Assembly: GCA_033398695.1 (NCBI GenBank)
Contig: CM065805.1
Span: 168,369,787-168,433,786 of the forward strand
Direction: 5' to 3'
DNA from: Orobanche coerulescens
Lineage: Eukaryota; Streptophyta; Magnoliopsida; Lamiales; Orobanchaceae
Length of the DNA stretch: 64,000 nt
Below the pieces are notes generated by a model. That model was given only the letters and a program-made list of their open reading frames with translations. It did not search any database and was not told where the DNA came from. Each line of letters begins with the position of its first letter. Position 1 is the first letter of the stretch. Shown in pieces: positions 35,888-47,214 of this stretch. The translations under genes were made by a program, and so were the position numbers.

Positions 35888-37326
35888 TGCTTGAAGGAAA
35901 GGGATGTCCCTTTCTTCAAAATTTTTGTATTTTTTATTTCTCTCCTCGGTAAGAGCCTGTCTTTGAGTTTCACTGATGGGGAATACGGCCCTGCGCGGCT
36001 GTAGTTGCTGCTCTCTCGCTTCGGAACTTTGTTCTTTTTACCCACGGTTTGGAAGTCTGACTCATTCGTATTAATCATCGGGGAATTAGTACCCGAATGT
36101 TGAGAATCTGATAGTGCAGCCTCCATGATCTCTGTTTCTTGTACACATATATATTCGGTATCCTCAGAGGCAATTGTCTCACAATTAGCAGAAGTACCCT
36201 CGGTGCTCCTAGGCTGCTGGATTGCATTGTCCTCTAGCTGTCTTATATCACCCAATTTAGAGGGCAGTGCTTGCTGACCCTCTCCATCAGCTGAAGGGTT
36301 AGTAGGTACAGGATCGGTTTTCGCCATCTTGCAATTGTCCAATGAGTGCCCAATATGGTTACAATGATTGCAATACTCAGGTTCATACTCATATTCCACT
36401 TCTTGGTCAAAAGAAAAACCATTCTTGGTAGTCACTTTAACATTTCGAACCAACTCTTTTGAGGCATCCACTTCAACAAGAATGCGGGCATAATTGCAAC
36501 GCCCTTTAGTTTCAGTCATCTTATCGGTAGTGATTGGCTTACCAACACATGATGTAATTTTCCCAATTGCTTTCCCATTCCAGCATTCCGGTGGTAGTAA
36601 TGGAAGTGTGACCCATACTGGAACCCTCTTGATGTCATCGTCTCCAAATATGAACCAGTTTGGCATGACCTTCAGCAAAAGCGAACGGCCGTAAATTGAG
36701 TATGGCCCCCCACGTAGAACCAAGTCTCTATCATGCTCACTTTCAAATTTGAATAAAATCCAGCCATTAACATCTGGAATGTAGCTGTATTTCACTTTCC
36801 AAGAGCTACAAATTTTAAGCATGGCTTCTTTCCCAGGATGCCGATGAGTAAAGTATCCGACAAGGCAAAATCCCCAAGTTTTTGTGATGTCATCAATGTC
36901 TTCATCCTCTAAAAGAACCTCATCCCCTTCTGGTGGTGAATATTCCAACTTCAGGCCATTAGAAGGGTTACGATTTTCAGTAAATAGCTCAACAAACGTC
37001 TTCTTCTGTGCTTGCTTTTTCCTCTGCGGCATTTTATCAGTCACCTGCTGGGCATCTTCTGCAACTAAATCCACCTGTCTCGTTGGGACTGGAGAGGCCC
37101 CACCCGAAGGCTTGTTCATACATTCCATAGCAATCTCAGGCATAATACCACCATTAACAGTATTCTGATTCAAATCCCCCTGCCCCCCGACATCCTTAGC
37201 CAAAAAAGTATGAGACTCGCCATTACCTGAGCTGGGAGATGGAGATTCTGCAGCAGCCATTAACTTCGAATCCTGGACTGCCTTTATTGCATCCGATTTG
37301 TTGTTTTTGTTCTTGCCCTTCGCCAT
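35884..37326 (-). CDS. LINE ORF1: DUF4283 / zinc-knuckle RNA-binding protein
   Basis: This is an intact 480-residue frame starting MAKGKNKNNKSD. Residues about 140-240 form a DUF4283-type domain (WGFCLVGYFTHRHPGKEAML to LLLKVMPNWFIFGDD). The following segment, VPVWVTLPLLPPECWN, leads to a zinc knuckle CNHCNHIGHSLDNC (CX2CX4HX4C) at about residue 330. The remainder is low-complexity and basic at the end. In plant L1 elements this protein binds the element RNA; that role is known for the family and inferred here. It lies just upstream of ORF2, with an ATGA overlap. Confidence 0.9.
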   Translation of the reverse strand: MAKGKNKNNKSDAIKAVQDSKLMAAAESPSPSSGNGESHTFLAKDVGGQGDLNQNTVNGGIMPEIAMECMNKPSGGASPVPTRQVDLVAEDAQQVTDKMPQRKKQAQKKTFVELFTENRNPSNGLKLEYSPPEGDEVLLEDEDIDDITKTWGFCLVGYFTHRHPGKEAMLKICSSWKVKYSYIPDVNGWILFKFESEHDRDLVLRGGPYSIYGRSLLLKVMPNWFIFGDDDIKRVPVWVTLPLLPPECWNGKAIGKITSCVGKPITTDKMTETKGRCNYARILVEVDASKELVRNVKVTTKNGFSFDQEVEYEYEPEYCNHCNHIGHSLDNCKMAKTDPVPTNPSADGEGQQALPSKLGDIRQLEDNAIQQPRSTEGTSANCETIASEDTEYICVQETEIMEAALSDSQHSGTNSPMINTNESDFQTVGKKNKVPKRESSNYSRAGPYSPSVKLKDRLLPRREIKNTKILKKGTSLSFKQ

Positions 37327-37636
37327 TAATGCGCGGATTTGAGGAAGAACAGCAGCGAAGGTTGCATCTGCTCACACCCCCAATTTCAGAGGCGAACGAC
37401 TTAGCCAGAAATAAATAAAACCGAAATGGTACAGAGGTTATCCAATCGGTATTCGGTGGAATTTTAACAATTAGTGCAGAAAACTTGAATGAATTCAGTG
37501 AAGGTGAGCTTCAAGAACGAACGGCATCTAGGAGGAAAAGGTTTCTCCCAGCGAGTGAATTTCTCTCTCTCTAACCGTGACTACTGAGAGCTCTTTCTAG
37601 ACTGAGAGCTCTTTCTAGATTCTCAGTTCCTATATT

Positions 37637-37942
37637 ATTTACTAATCTTTTTTCATTTCTGAATTTTCGTTCATCAATTGATTTCTGTGTTCCATGATTT
37701 CTGAATTTAGTGATTATTCAATTGATAATGCATATTTGATATTTAAAAGAACATTTTTCTTTCATTCAAAGTCTTTTTACCTGCTTGCTTTCTCTCGATA
37801 TCACATACAATATGTAGTCTAAATAAGAGATGAAATAATTTCCAAAATCAAAAAAACACCACCTTAAAAGTTGTTATTGGTGTTAATTTGGTGTTTGATA
37901 TTTGATAATTTGATGTTTTATGTTGATTTATAAAATAGGATG
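37637..37942 (+). other. hAT 5' region between LINE and transposase start
   Basis: AT-rich sequence belonging to the hAT element, following the right LINE duplication (37623-37636). It is probably 5' untranslated region or intron; no motif is recognised. Confidence 0.4.
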
Positions 37943-38239
37943 TTAATGTATTATTCCTTTGAAGCAAAATCCAAGAAATCAACAATTCCACAACCAATTC
38001 AACAAGATAATGAACCATCAATTGGTAAAGTTGATGTAAATGGTGTTAGTGAAAAATGTGCATATCTGGAGACGGATTCGGGGAAGAGAAAACCTATTCT
38101 TGATTACCATCCAAATGATCCTCATGAGGCAAGAAGAGCTTACCTTCTAAAGGTTCCTATTCAACCCCGTTGGACGAGTTGTCCTGTTAAAAAAATTTAT
38201 GGAAAGAATCATAGTTTTAAGGCAAGTTGGTTTTGTTAA
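37943..38239 (+). pseudogene. hAT transposase, N-terminal part (TTF-type zinc finger start)
   Basis: The frame encodes SGKRKPILDYHPNDPHEARRAYLL..QP, the conserved lead-in to the TTF-type zinc finger of DUF4371/hAT proteins. It stops at 38236-38238, at the insertion point of the solo LTR; the protein resumes at 45218. The finger's Cys residues are partly readable after the LTR (YCLPC, about 45265). Confidence 0.75.
38235..38239 (+). repeat. Target site duplication of solo LTR (left)
   Basis: GTTAA here equals GTTAA at 45218-45222. Confidence 0.85.
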
Positions 38240-38440
38240 TGTAATATCCGACAGTAATTCTTATCTACTGTTGTATTATTCGGATAATTTGAGCACTGTT
38301 GTAATCATGTTACATTCAGTTAATGTTTATTGATGTCGGGATATATCAGAATAGACTTGATTATGACTATCATTCGCATTGTGGTTGATTTCTTGACGTT
38401 GTGTAGATTGTTACATTTTTGGGATATATTTTTGTGTGTT

Positions 38441-38787
38441 TAACGTACGCTAAGGCCTTAACCTAACGTACGCTAGATTGTTAGCTTTACGTACGTAATG
38501 TAATGCTGTTTATGTGCGTAATGCTTGGGAATCTTATCTGATCTCACTTTCGGCGTGGGGGGCCGGACATGATCCGGATAAATGGCCTTTTCGAGGCAGC
38601 CAAGTTGACATATATTACGTACGTAATGCTCTGGCCCATAACGTACGTAATGATGTTAGTGTTTTGAGACAGTAACATCTGGAGACATATTACGTATGTA
38701 ACACATTCAGTGTAGCATACGTAAAGGGGTTAACGTACGTTATCTTCTTGCGGTAACGTACGTAACGAGCTGTGCAGTTTATAAAAA
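38441..38787. promoter_or_regulatory. U3 palindrome array and TATA box, solo C LTR
   Basis: Twelve-base motifs related to TTACGTACGTAA start at 38441, 38464, 38487, 38510, 38615, 38639, 38690, 38713, 38731 and 38754. The first four are exactly 23 bp apart; 38690-38713 and 38731-38754 are also 23. The first two, TAACGTACGCTA, are intermediate with the A/B motif. TATAAAAA follows at 38780-38787. Confidence 0.85.
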
Positions 38788-39086
38788 GACAGCTTGTGTC
38801 TTTCATTTGCACATCCAAACTCCGAATTTTCTCTCCAATAATCATCCCTTTGCCTCACTAGACCGATTCTACACCCTTCCAACTTGTGTTTGAGCTTTGC
38901 ATCTTGGATTAGAGCTTGTTGGTTGGGAGTTTAGAGTTGTTTCTTGAAGCTTGGAGTCTGTTCTTGTGGTTTGGTGATTTGTTCTTCATTTCTGAAGGTA
39001 TATTGTACGATTCTACTATATATTTTCGTGGTTATGATGTTAGTGTGGTATACTTCACCTAGAGTTGAATTAATCAAGTAAAACAT

Positions 39087-39091
39087 ATTTG
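39087..39091 (+). repeat. Target site duplication of element I (left)
   Basis: ATTTG here equals ATTTG at 43340-43344. Confidence 0.85.
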
Positions 39092-39535
39092 TGTTGTTGC
39101 CCAAAATATTTATCCGAAGATTAATATTGCTGGAAGACGGACAACAAACAACAATTGCGGGAGCACTTCCGAGAGAAGATAAATAATACAAGATTTGCCG
39201 GGTTTGTTAGGCCCGGGCTTGAATGCTCTCGCGAGATGTTATTAATACGAATATTCGTGGATACAAGTATTAATGAGAGAAATCTAAATACAATGAGTGT
39301 AAAAAGACTCTGTTGATCCGGCTCTTGAGCGAAGCTCGGTGTTCTTCGTCCCGTCGGTAATCTGCTCGAGGAGAAAAGGCCGGGAGAAGTAAGACCGAAA
39401 GAAAGCTGTTGCCAAGAGTTGGATGTTAGCCAAGTGTAAGTATTTTGCTCTTGTATGGTGTGAAATGCGGGAATGCAGGGAGTTCAGAGAGTCAGAGTCT
39501 CGGTCGCCCTTTTACAAGTGAAGGCTGCCCTCCTT
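39092..39535 (-). repeat. Left LTR of element I (3' LTR), truncated
   Basis: Near-identical to 42540-42983; only one change is obvious in a quick read (39354 region, CGTCGG versus CGCCGG). It stops at the sequence CCTCCTT, just short of the TATA box. Confidence 0.85.
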
Positions 39536-39546
39536 CTAGCGCCAAT

Positions 39547-39836
39547 TGTTGTGTCAAGATTTAACACCTTCCGACTGGCGAACGCCTCCGAGGCCGAGCG
39601 ACCGACTTACTGCCGAGCGGCCAAGGCAGACCTGCCGAGCCTCAACCCAGCGGACAAGACATGTGACTACAGCCTGTCACCTACCCTGACAAAGTCCGCC
39701 GAAAGTAACAAAGTGGGACCTCCGGTGGCAGTACTTCCGGACGCGTGCCGGCTCCTCATTGGGCCACTCAGCTAGCTGCCGGCTGGATCCATGGACTTTT
39801 GGCAGGCAGCCCACGTGCCCTTTGGGACGATCGCCC
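39547..39836 (+). repeat. Inverted copy of the element I LTR start
   Basis: TGTTGTGTCAAGATTTAAC and the following about 290 bp are the reverse complement of 43050-43339. It is preceded by CTAGCGCCAAT, the complement of the primer-site sequence found beside the right LTR. Confidence 0.85.
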
Positions 39837-39842
39837 ATAACG

Positions 39843-40760
39843 TTTGGGACGATTGCCCCCCAGCTTGCTCCTATGTTGAAGACATGGGGCGAGGTGGCTC
39901 TTGCTGGCGACCTTGCTGAGCTGACTTACGATTCCGGACTTGGGCTACCATGGTCGATTGGCTTAGATATCTTTCGGTCTTGTACCTGCAAAAACAACAT
40001 TGGCCGATCCCCCATGGAAACTTGGTGGTTTCGCTTTGTTTGAGGAATCGTGCACAGTCGCGGAGATCGATGGACCGACCCCATGACCGTGTCTTGGTGC
40101 GCGAAGACAATGAGTGTCTCGTGACTCACTTTATTATGAGGGTCCTCTGTTAGGCTGCGCCTCGCCTCGTATTTAAACGAAGGGCGTGCGGTCTCGGTCT
40201 AGAGGAGTCCTTGCGCAGGGCAGCGTCGGATGAATCAACTCCACGCCCGCGGCTTGTTAGCTCTGCTTCCACCTCGGCCAGCCATGGAGATGGCCGTCCA
40301 TGGACCTTTGGGACGATTGCCCCCCAGCTTGCTCCTATGTTGAAGACATGGGGCGAGGTGGCTCTTGCTGGCGACCTTGCTGAGCTGACTTACGATTCCG
40401 GACTTGGGCTACCATGGTCGATTGGCTTAGCTATCTTTCGGTCTTGTACCTGCAAAAACAACATTGGCCGATCCCCCATGGAAACTTGGTGGTTTCGCTT
40501 TGTTTGAGGAATCGTGCACAGTCGCGGAGATCGATGGACCGACCCCATGACCGTGTCTTGGTGCGCGAAGACAATGAGTGTCTCGTGACTCACTTTATTA
40601 TGAGGGTCCTCTGTTAGGCTGCGCCTCGCCTCGTATTTAAACGAAGGGCGTGCGGTCTCGGTCTAGAGGAGTCCTTGCGCAGGGCAGCGTCGGATGAATC
40701 AACTCCACGCCCGCGGCTTGTTAGCTCTGCTTCCACCTCGGCCAGCCATGGAGATGGCCG
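39843..40760. repeat. 464-bp direct tandem duplication in element I
   Basis: 39843-40306 and 40307-40760 are nearly identical, including TTTGGGACGATTGCCCCCC at the start of each. A shorter piece, CCTCGTATTTAAACGAAGGG, occurs a third time at about 40894. Non-coding. The rest up to 41205 shows nothing recognisable. Confidence 0.9.
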
Positions 40761-41205
40761 ACCTCGACGGTGTACGTTGAGACGGGGTTGTGGCACGTCG
40801 CATTGTCCGGGTTCACCATGTCAGATGATGAACCTTTGAGGGCGAGCGATCGTGTCCACTGATTAATGTTGGAGAGCCCTCAGACTACGCCGGCCTCGTA
40901 TTTAAACGAAGGGCGGGCGATCTTGGCCGAAAGGGACCTTGCATGGCCAAAGCAGCCGGTTCCATCGACTGCCAGGACCATGGCTTTATGATGTGCGGTG
41001 GAGGCGATCTTATGCCTTTAGTCCGTCATGTTATATGCTGGACTGTAGATGGCGATCGTGTCCTCCGGACTGCGGATGATGTAGCGTGATGATCGGCGAT
41101 CGGGCCGGAAGACTGGCGATCATCGCTCGGCTGCCGATCGCTTTATTCGTAGGTCGATATTGGCTATCGGGCGGGAGATCGTCGTCCGGGTGCCGATCGC
41201 GCTGC

Positions 41206-42414
41206 TCACAGGCTAAGAAGAAACCTTTGCCCGGCCAGAAAATCTGCGGCTCTAGCCCGGAAGGCTGCGTAGGTCGTAGGTTGGGTCTTCGTGAGATGCC
41301 TGAACATAGGCGAGAAGCCCTGAAAACCTCCTAGGACCGCGTAGAGGGCGGTCTCATCGCTTACGGGCTCGCCGTTGAGGATGATCATGTCAACCCGGTC
41401 GATGTAGTCCGAGTTGGACTCCTGTTCTCCTTGCCTGATCCGCCACATGCGATGGGGACCTTCTGGCCGAGCGGCCCTGGTGGCGAAGTATTCCGTGAAG
41501 ACGTGCGCCAGCTCGTTAAAGGAGCATATGGACCGAGGTGGCAATGAGGTGTACCACCGGTGGGCGAGGTCGTCTAGCGTCAGAGGGAACATTCGGCATC
41601 TGGTCGCGTCAGATGCCCCACACCCAGTCATGTAGATGTTGAACTTCCTCAGGTGCACTTGGGGGTCCGATCGCCCCTCGTACACGGGTGTTTGCGGGGG
41701 AGCGATCTTGTGCTGCACGGGGGCGAGCTCGATGTCGATCGCGAGCGGCTCGCTTGGCCCGGCGATCGTCTTCTTGGCGCCTGCCCTGGATTCCAGGAGC
41801 GCCTTCATGTCGTTAAGTTGACGTTGCATCGCAGCCATTGCCGTGGCTTGGTCGCTTGCTGATCGGCTTTGGGAGCAGGAGCCGAGGCGATCGTGTACCG
41901 ATCTCCGGGCTCCGCTGCCGCCGGCCTCGGCAATTCGGCGAGGGGGAGCCAGACGGCTAGCCGCCTTCGGGAGTCGGGTAGGCCGAGCTCACGGTGACGG
42001 ACTCAAACTCCGTCGTCTCGTAGGCCGGGGCCGACCGCCGTAGCTGTGTCGGGTCACCGCCAGGCGATCGAAGACAGAGGTGCCCCAGGCCGGCGAGCGC
42101 CTCTTCTCGCGGACGGAGCCTCCCGCGATCGCTCGGCGAGTGCGTTGAGCTTCCGCTTGATCTTCCGGCGAGAGACCGGGGCGGTAGCCGGAGGCGCGTC
42201 GAGAGCACTCCGTCGCTCTGTAGACGGCGGAGCCCTTTCGATCTGTTCCTTGGTTCGAACCGATCGAGCGAGAGGCTTGGGCCGCCGTCGAGGGACGGAT
42301 CGAGCGTCTCGACCGCGGCGGCTACCTTCCACCATCGGCTGCGGCTCGGACCGGGATGGAACAGGGGTCCGCCGGCTGGTCAGCGGCTTTCTTCGACGCG
42401 GAGGCGGAAGACAT
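41206..42414 (-). pseudogene. Element I gag
   Basis: The capsid part is open at 41206-41838: TPVYEGRSDPQVHLRKFNIYM, CRMFPLTLDDLAHRWYTSLP and FNELAHVFTEYF are the hallmarks of Ty3 Retrotrans_gag of the Tat/Ogre side. The likely start is an ATG at about 42414, 105 bp from the primer site; between 42414 and 41838 the frame is broken and two alternative frames are partly open (42054-42335, 41957-42208). The frame runs out at 41206 without zinc knuckle or pol. Gag would form the particle; enzymes must have come from another element. Confidence 0.75.
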
Positions 42415-42520
42415 GATTTCTGAAGGATTTCTTTGAAGTGCAGTAAGTGTCACTTCAAGTATCTGCCCCGAGAACAGTGAGTGTTCTTCGGGACGGTAGG
42501 TATAAAAATCGAGGGTTGGC

Positions 42521-42539
42521 CCCTTCCTCTAGCGCCAAT
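42521..42539 (-). other. Primer binding site of element I
   Basis: On the minus strand ATTGGCGCTAGAGGAAGGG follows the LTR end. The family is known for sites of this TTGGCGCT type; the cognate tRNA is not assigned here. Confidence 0.65.
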
Positions 42540-43339
42540 TGTTGTTGCCCAAAATATTTATCCGAAGATTAATATTGCTGGAAGACGGACAACAAACAAC
42601 AATTGCGGGAGCACTTCCGAGAGAAGATAAATAATACAAGATTTGCCGGGTTTGTTAGGCCCGGGCTTGAATGCTCTCGCGAGATGTTATTAATACGAAT
42701 ATTCGTGGATACAAGTATTAATGAGAGAAATCTAAATACAATGAGTGTAAAAAGACTCTGTTGATCCGGCTCTTGAGCGAAGCTCGGTGTTCTTCGTCCC
42801 GCCGGTAATCTGCTCGAGGAGAAAAGGCCGGGAGAAGTAAGACCGAAAGAAAGCTGTTGCCAAGAGTTGGATGTTAGCCAAGTGTAAGTATTTTGCTCTT
42901 GTATGGTGTGAAATGCGGGAATGCAGGGAGTTCAGAGAGTCAGAGTCTCGGTCGCCCTTTTACAAGTGAAGGCTGCCCTCCTTATATATATAGAGGCTGA
43001 GGGGCCCTGTCCCCTAGTGGGCGATCGCCTTTCGGCATTTAATGTAACGGGGCGATCGTCCCAAAGGGCACGTGGGCTGCCTGCCAAAAGTCCATGGATC
43101 CAGCCGGCAGCTAGCTGAGTGGCCCAATGAGGAGCCGGCACGCGTCCGGAAGTACTGCCACCGGAGGTCCCACTTTGTTACTTTCGGCGGACTTTGTCAG
43201 GGTAGGTGACAGGCTGTAGTCACATGTCTTGTCCGCTGGGTTGAGGCTCGGCAGGTCTGCCTTGGCCGCTCGGCAGTAAGTCGGTCGCTCGGCCTCGGAG
43301 GCGTTCGCCAGTCGGAAGGTGTTAAATCTTGACACAACA
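42540..43339 (-). repeat. Right (5') LTR of element I, 800 bp
   Basis: On the minus strand it starts TGTTGTGTCAAG at 43339 and ends GGGCAACAACA at 42540. The TATA box, CTATATATATAAGG, is at about 42981-42994. Confidence 0.85.
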
Positions 43340-45217
43340 ATTTGTATTTAAACTTTCTAACACTTATTGATGAAAATGGTAACTAAGGGTTTGGAATGAG
43401 GTGTTCTTGATATTTTGATGATAATGGTCATGTTTAAATGAATCAAACTCTTCCTGCTAGATTGTTAACATCATTAAGACAATAATAATCATTAGCTTCT
43501 CCATAGTTAAGTTTAGTTGATGAAAGTGTTGTCTAAAATGTATTAGAACACCTTGTTGAATGTTAGAAGCTTAGTGTGATTATTCTTGAACCTAATCTAG
43601 GTGAATTCATTGATGATGATAGTGGATTCTCCAGGTTAGTAAGGGGTTGTAAGGATGGTGTTAATAATCTTCATGAATATGATGTACTCTTATAACTAAA
43701 TGAATTCAGTATAACCTTATTATAGCTTACTATATTCAATCTAAATTTGATGTAGTGATGAACAAAGTTGTTTAGATTATCACTTTCAACAATTGTGATG
43801 TTCTCAACATAAGATGGTATTAACAAACATAAATGATTGCTTAACATGTTCTTGATAAATCCTTATTCATAAGAACCATGCAAATTTTTGAGAATATCTT
43901 GTAAACCAGTCATAAGAATGAATTGAGGAAATAGAGTTCTTGGAATAGAATTTCGATATCTTGAGATAGTTGAACTATTAAAATTTAATTTAGGGTGTCG
44001 TCCCCATGAATTCGATATCAGTGATTATATGGATGTGTTATTGAGTGAAGTGTATTTCATTCAAGGTTGATTGTTCGCGTAACCGATATTAGTCGAGGAC
44101 CGTCCGTTCGTTCGACAAGGGAGGATTATTCTCGTCTCCGTATTGAGGCAAGTTATCTTACTTGGTTATAATGATGATTAGATTCTTGTGATGATTATAT
44201 GTTTCGTGTATATGAAATGCTTGTGAATTTGTGACTCGTAATTTGATATTGTTCTTGACGTTGTTCTGTTTTTAATCATGGGATTGCATTCCCAAGCCCG
44301 TCACTTTGAATCGTTGATCTCATTGGTCCTTGTTGTCACTTCGGTGAGTTTCTTGATCCTTAATCGGATATGTGATTTGTTGAATTCGTTGTCATGTTGT
44401 ATTGTAACATATCTGGAATCATATCTGCGTGCCGATTGGTTATTGTGTAGGATTTTTAGCCATGCACTTATATAGTCATATGTGGATGTTTTCCGTAGTG
44501 GACTGTGCACACGAGACGTAGTTCATGAGGCTAATTAGGTACATTGTGACACGTATATTCTGGATTCCGTATACGTGATGGACATGTACACGGACACATT
44601 TCCGGATCGAGCGTACTGTGATGTCCATCTTGAGCCATATTGTTTGATCGTTCATAGTCCATGTATGATTGGATATGGTTTGTGACTGATTGTTCATACG
44701 CCCGAGGGGTTTGTTCAATAGTCGAGATGTTTTCTTGAGATCTAATATATGTGAATTATATAATGTCGGGAGAATTATCTATCATATATATCTGACCCTG
44801 TATTTTGGGCGAAATATTTGTGTTGTATTTTAGGTCGAGGCAAAGGCAAGGCACGGGAAGAGTATAGTGACGGCGAAGGGTTCGAAGGATACTAGTTCGG
44901 GGGGCCCAAGTCTTTTGTTTCCGGTTATGTTCAAAAGGTGTAATGTTACTTTAATTCCGCTTTATTTAAACTATTATCCTGTTGTATTAATATTTGAAGT
45001 ATATTCCATCTCCATATGGTTTATACTTGTATTTCGGATCCTGTGTATCATAAGGCCGTTGTCCATACCATTAATAAACTCCTAATCGGAGTAGTGACTA
45101 TTTATTGTGGTTCGGTATTACAAGATAATACTTATTTAATCTGTATTCTGGTATCGCCTGGTGGGTCCCAGTGTGGGGTCCACGGCACTGTAATAGCCGC
45201 CTTTTTGGGATGTTACA

Positions 45218-47214
45218 GTTAATATAGTTGGTCAGAATATAGTGTTGAAGATGAGGCAATATATTGCTTGCCTTGCTAATTGTTCTATACTAAGTCAGGA
45301 AACAGTAGAAATGCATTTTTGATTGATGGTTTTAGCATTTAGAATCAAAAAAGTAAGTTAAATGAACACAAGGTACAAAACCTACTAGTCACCACAACAA
45401 TTATGTGCAATTATGTGAAGCCCTCATGAACCAAAAACAGAGTATTGAGTCTTATCACACAATGTTCTGCACAAGAGAAAGCTGATTATCTGGTTCGTTT
45501 GAAAGCATCTCTTGAAGCAGTCAAATATCTTGTTAGAGGCGGGTTAGCCTTTAGGGGACATAATGAAGGAAAAAACTCTATATATAATGGTCATTTTCTT
45601 GAATTTGTAGATGTCTTGACGAAAAATTGTGAGAACATAGCTGCAGCAATAAAAAGTGGTGGAGACAATCATAAGATGACATCTCCTCTTATTCAGAAAG
45701 ATCTTGCGAATGCATGTGCTGTTGAAACTATTAAAAATATCATTGAAGAAACTGGAGATGATATCTTTTGTGTCCTTGTCGACGAATCTGGTGATTGTTC
45801 TGGCAAAGAACAAATGGCAGTGGTTGTGCATTTTGTTGATGGTAGGGGTTTTGTGGTTGAAAGATTTGTTCGCATTGTTCATGTAGCAGATACAAGTGCA
45901 CTTAAAGAGGCTCTTGAAACTTGTTGTCTGGGTTGGAATTGTCTATATCTAAAATTTGCGGCCAAGGATATGATGGAGCAAGTAGTATGCGGGGTCATCT
46001 TGGAGGTTTGAAAACATTAATCAAAATGAGAATACGCAAGCCTATAATGTCCATTTTTTTGCACATCAATTGCAGTTGGCTCTTATTTCAATTGTTAAAC
46101 ATCTTGAGGATGCCGATTGGTTTTCTTGTGAAGTTAGTCATCTTATGACTTTTATCCGGGCATTTAATAAACGTAAAACTATGCTTTCTAAAAAGCAAGT
46201 TGCTCATTTTGCAGAACTAATTGATAATGAGTTGGTTGAAACTGGTACGGGAATAAATCAAGAAATGTCTATTGCGAGAGCAGGTGATACACATTGGGGA
46301 TCTCACTTTCGGACTCTTAACAGGTTACATGGCTTGTTTACTCCCATTTTTGAAGTGCTGGAAGATCTGAAAAGTGATAGATCGTGTAAAGGTGAACCAA
46401 ATTTGTTGTTGGCAATGCAAACTTTTGGTTTCATTTTTATGCTCCATTTAATGAATGATGTTTCATCGGTGACAAATGATTTATTTCAAGCATTACAAAA
46501 GGGCAATCAAGATATTGTAAATGCCCTAGATCTCATTCGGATCAACTAGGAAAAGTCTCAAGAACTATGAGATGGTGGATGGGAATTATTTTATGAAGAA
46601 GTTGTAGGATCTTCTGGTAACCTTGAAATTGATGTGCCCGATATGGATGCAAGGTATGTGAAAAATAATAAGCCAAAGCACAATTCTCCTTTTGTGACAA
46701 ACTTGATCTAAAATGATTGCTACTTACGTGTCATAGATTTGGTGTTGAAAAAGTTAAATGAACGGTTTACGCCTGAGAATATTGAGTTGTTGCATTGTGT
46801 TTCATGCTTGAGTCCTTGCGAGTCATTTAAGGCTTTCGACATTAAATCGTTTGTCATATTAGCGAGATTGTATTCCAATGAATGTGTCGATGTTTATAAT
46901 GTGGAGTTGTCTAGCCAACTTGAGAATTATATTAGAAGTGCTAAAGTTGATGATAGGTTTTCTAATTTGAGGGGATATCGGATCTTTCTAAGACCTTTGT
47001 GCAAACAAAGAAGAATAGGAACTATAGATTTGTGTACAGGCTTATGAAATTAGCTTTTTATATCTTTCGGTGGCAACCACAACCGTTGAGAGAGTATTTT
47101 CGGAAATGAAGTACGTTAAGGATGAGCTGAGAAACAAAATGTCTCATCCTTGGCTTAATGGTCACTTCTGTGGAGAAGGAAGTATTTAGCACCATCGATG
47201 ATATATATCATTAA
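45218..47214 (+). pseudogene. hAT transposase, DUF4371 and dimerisation domains, broken
   Basis: After the solo LTR the protein continues. The DUF4371 domain occupies about 45370-46549: LRGGLAFRGHNE-like VRGGLAFRGHNEGKNS, FCVLVDESGDCSGKEQMAVV, GQGYDGASSMRGHLGG, GDTHWGSHFRTLNRL. A frame change occurs near 45950 and another near 46070, with a stop at about 46547. The C-terminal hAT dimerisation motif, ATTTVERVFSEMKYVKDELRNKM, is readable at about 47070-47140. Such proteins cut and join transposon ends; here the gene is split by the LTR and has several shifts, so it is inactive. Confidence 0.8.

Larger units (their letters stand above)
32310..37622 (-). mobile_element. L1-type LINE, full-length-looking
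   Basis: It is bounded by an exact 14-bp duplication. The minus-strand 3' end is a short A run (complement at 32308-32316). ORF1 and ORF2 occupy almost the whole body with a 4-bp overlap. A 300-bp leader precedes ORF1 and includes a tandem 18-mer, ACTGAGAGCTCTTTCTAG, at 37583-37618. Only two in-frame stops are visible, both in ORF2. It sits upstream of the hAT reading frame. Confidence 0.92.
39092..43339 (-). mobile_element. Element I: non-autonomous Tat-like Ty3 element, rearranged
   Basis: It is bounded by an exact 5-bp duplication. The right LTR (5' LTR on the minus strand) is complete at 42540-43339. The left LTR keeps only its last 440 bp and is joined to an inverted LTR segment. The only coding remnant is gag; no protease, reverse transcriptase or integrase is seen. 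Much of it is GC-rich, unlike the surrounding AT-rich sequence. Confidence 0.85.
38240..45217 (+). mobile_element. Solo LTR of family C, split by element I
   Basis: It starts TGTAATATCCGACAG, as in element C, and ends GGGATGTTACA with a 5-bp duplication on each side. There is no internal region; the LTR is 38240-39091 plus 43345-45217, about 2.7 kb. It is in the orientation opposite to element C, and gives the full-length reference for that family's LTR. Solo LTRs arise by recombination between the two LTRs of one element. 43345-45217 carries no gene. Confidence 0.9.

Noticed and set aside
39473..39775. Open frames repeated at 39473-39775 and 43111-43335
   Set aside because: They come from the inverted LTR copy of element I, not a gene.
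42046..42423. Long open frames on the plus strand (Arg-rich)
   Set aside because: They lie opposite the element I gag region and show the low-complexity look of GC-rich antisense frames.
39500..43340. GC-rich block that could be bacterial DNA or contamination
   Set aside because: It has LTRs, a plant Ty3 gag, and an exact ATTTG target duplication within the solo LTR; it is a retrotransposon.
45544..45882. Minus-strand frame opposite the hAT transposase
   Set aside because: It mirrors the DUF4371 coding strand and has no independent support.
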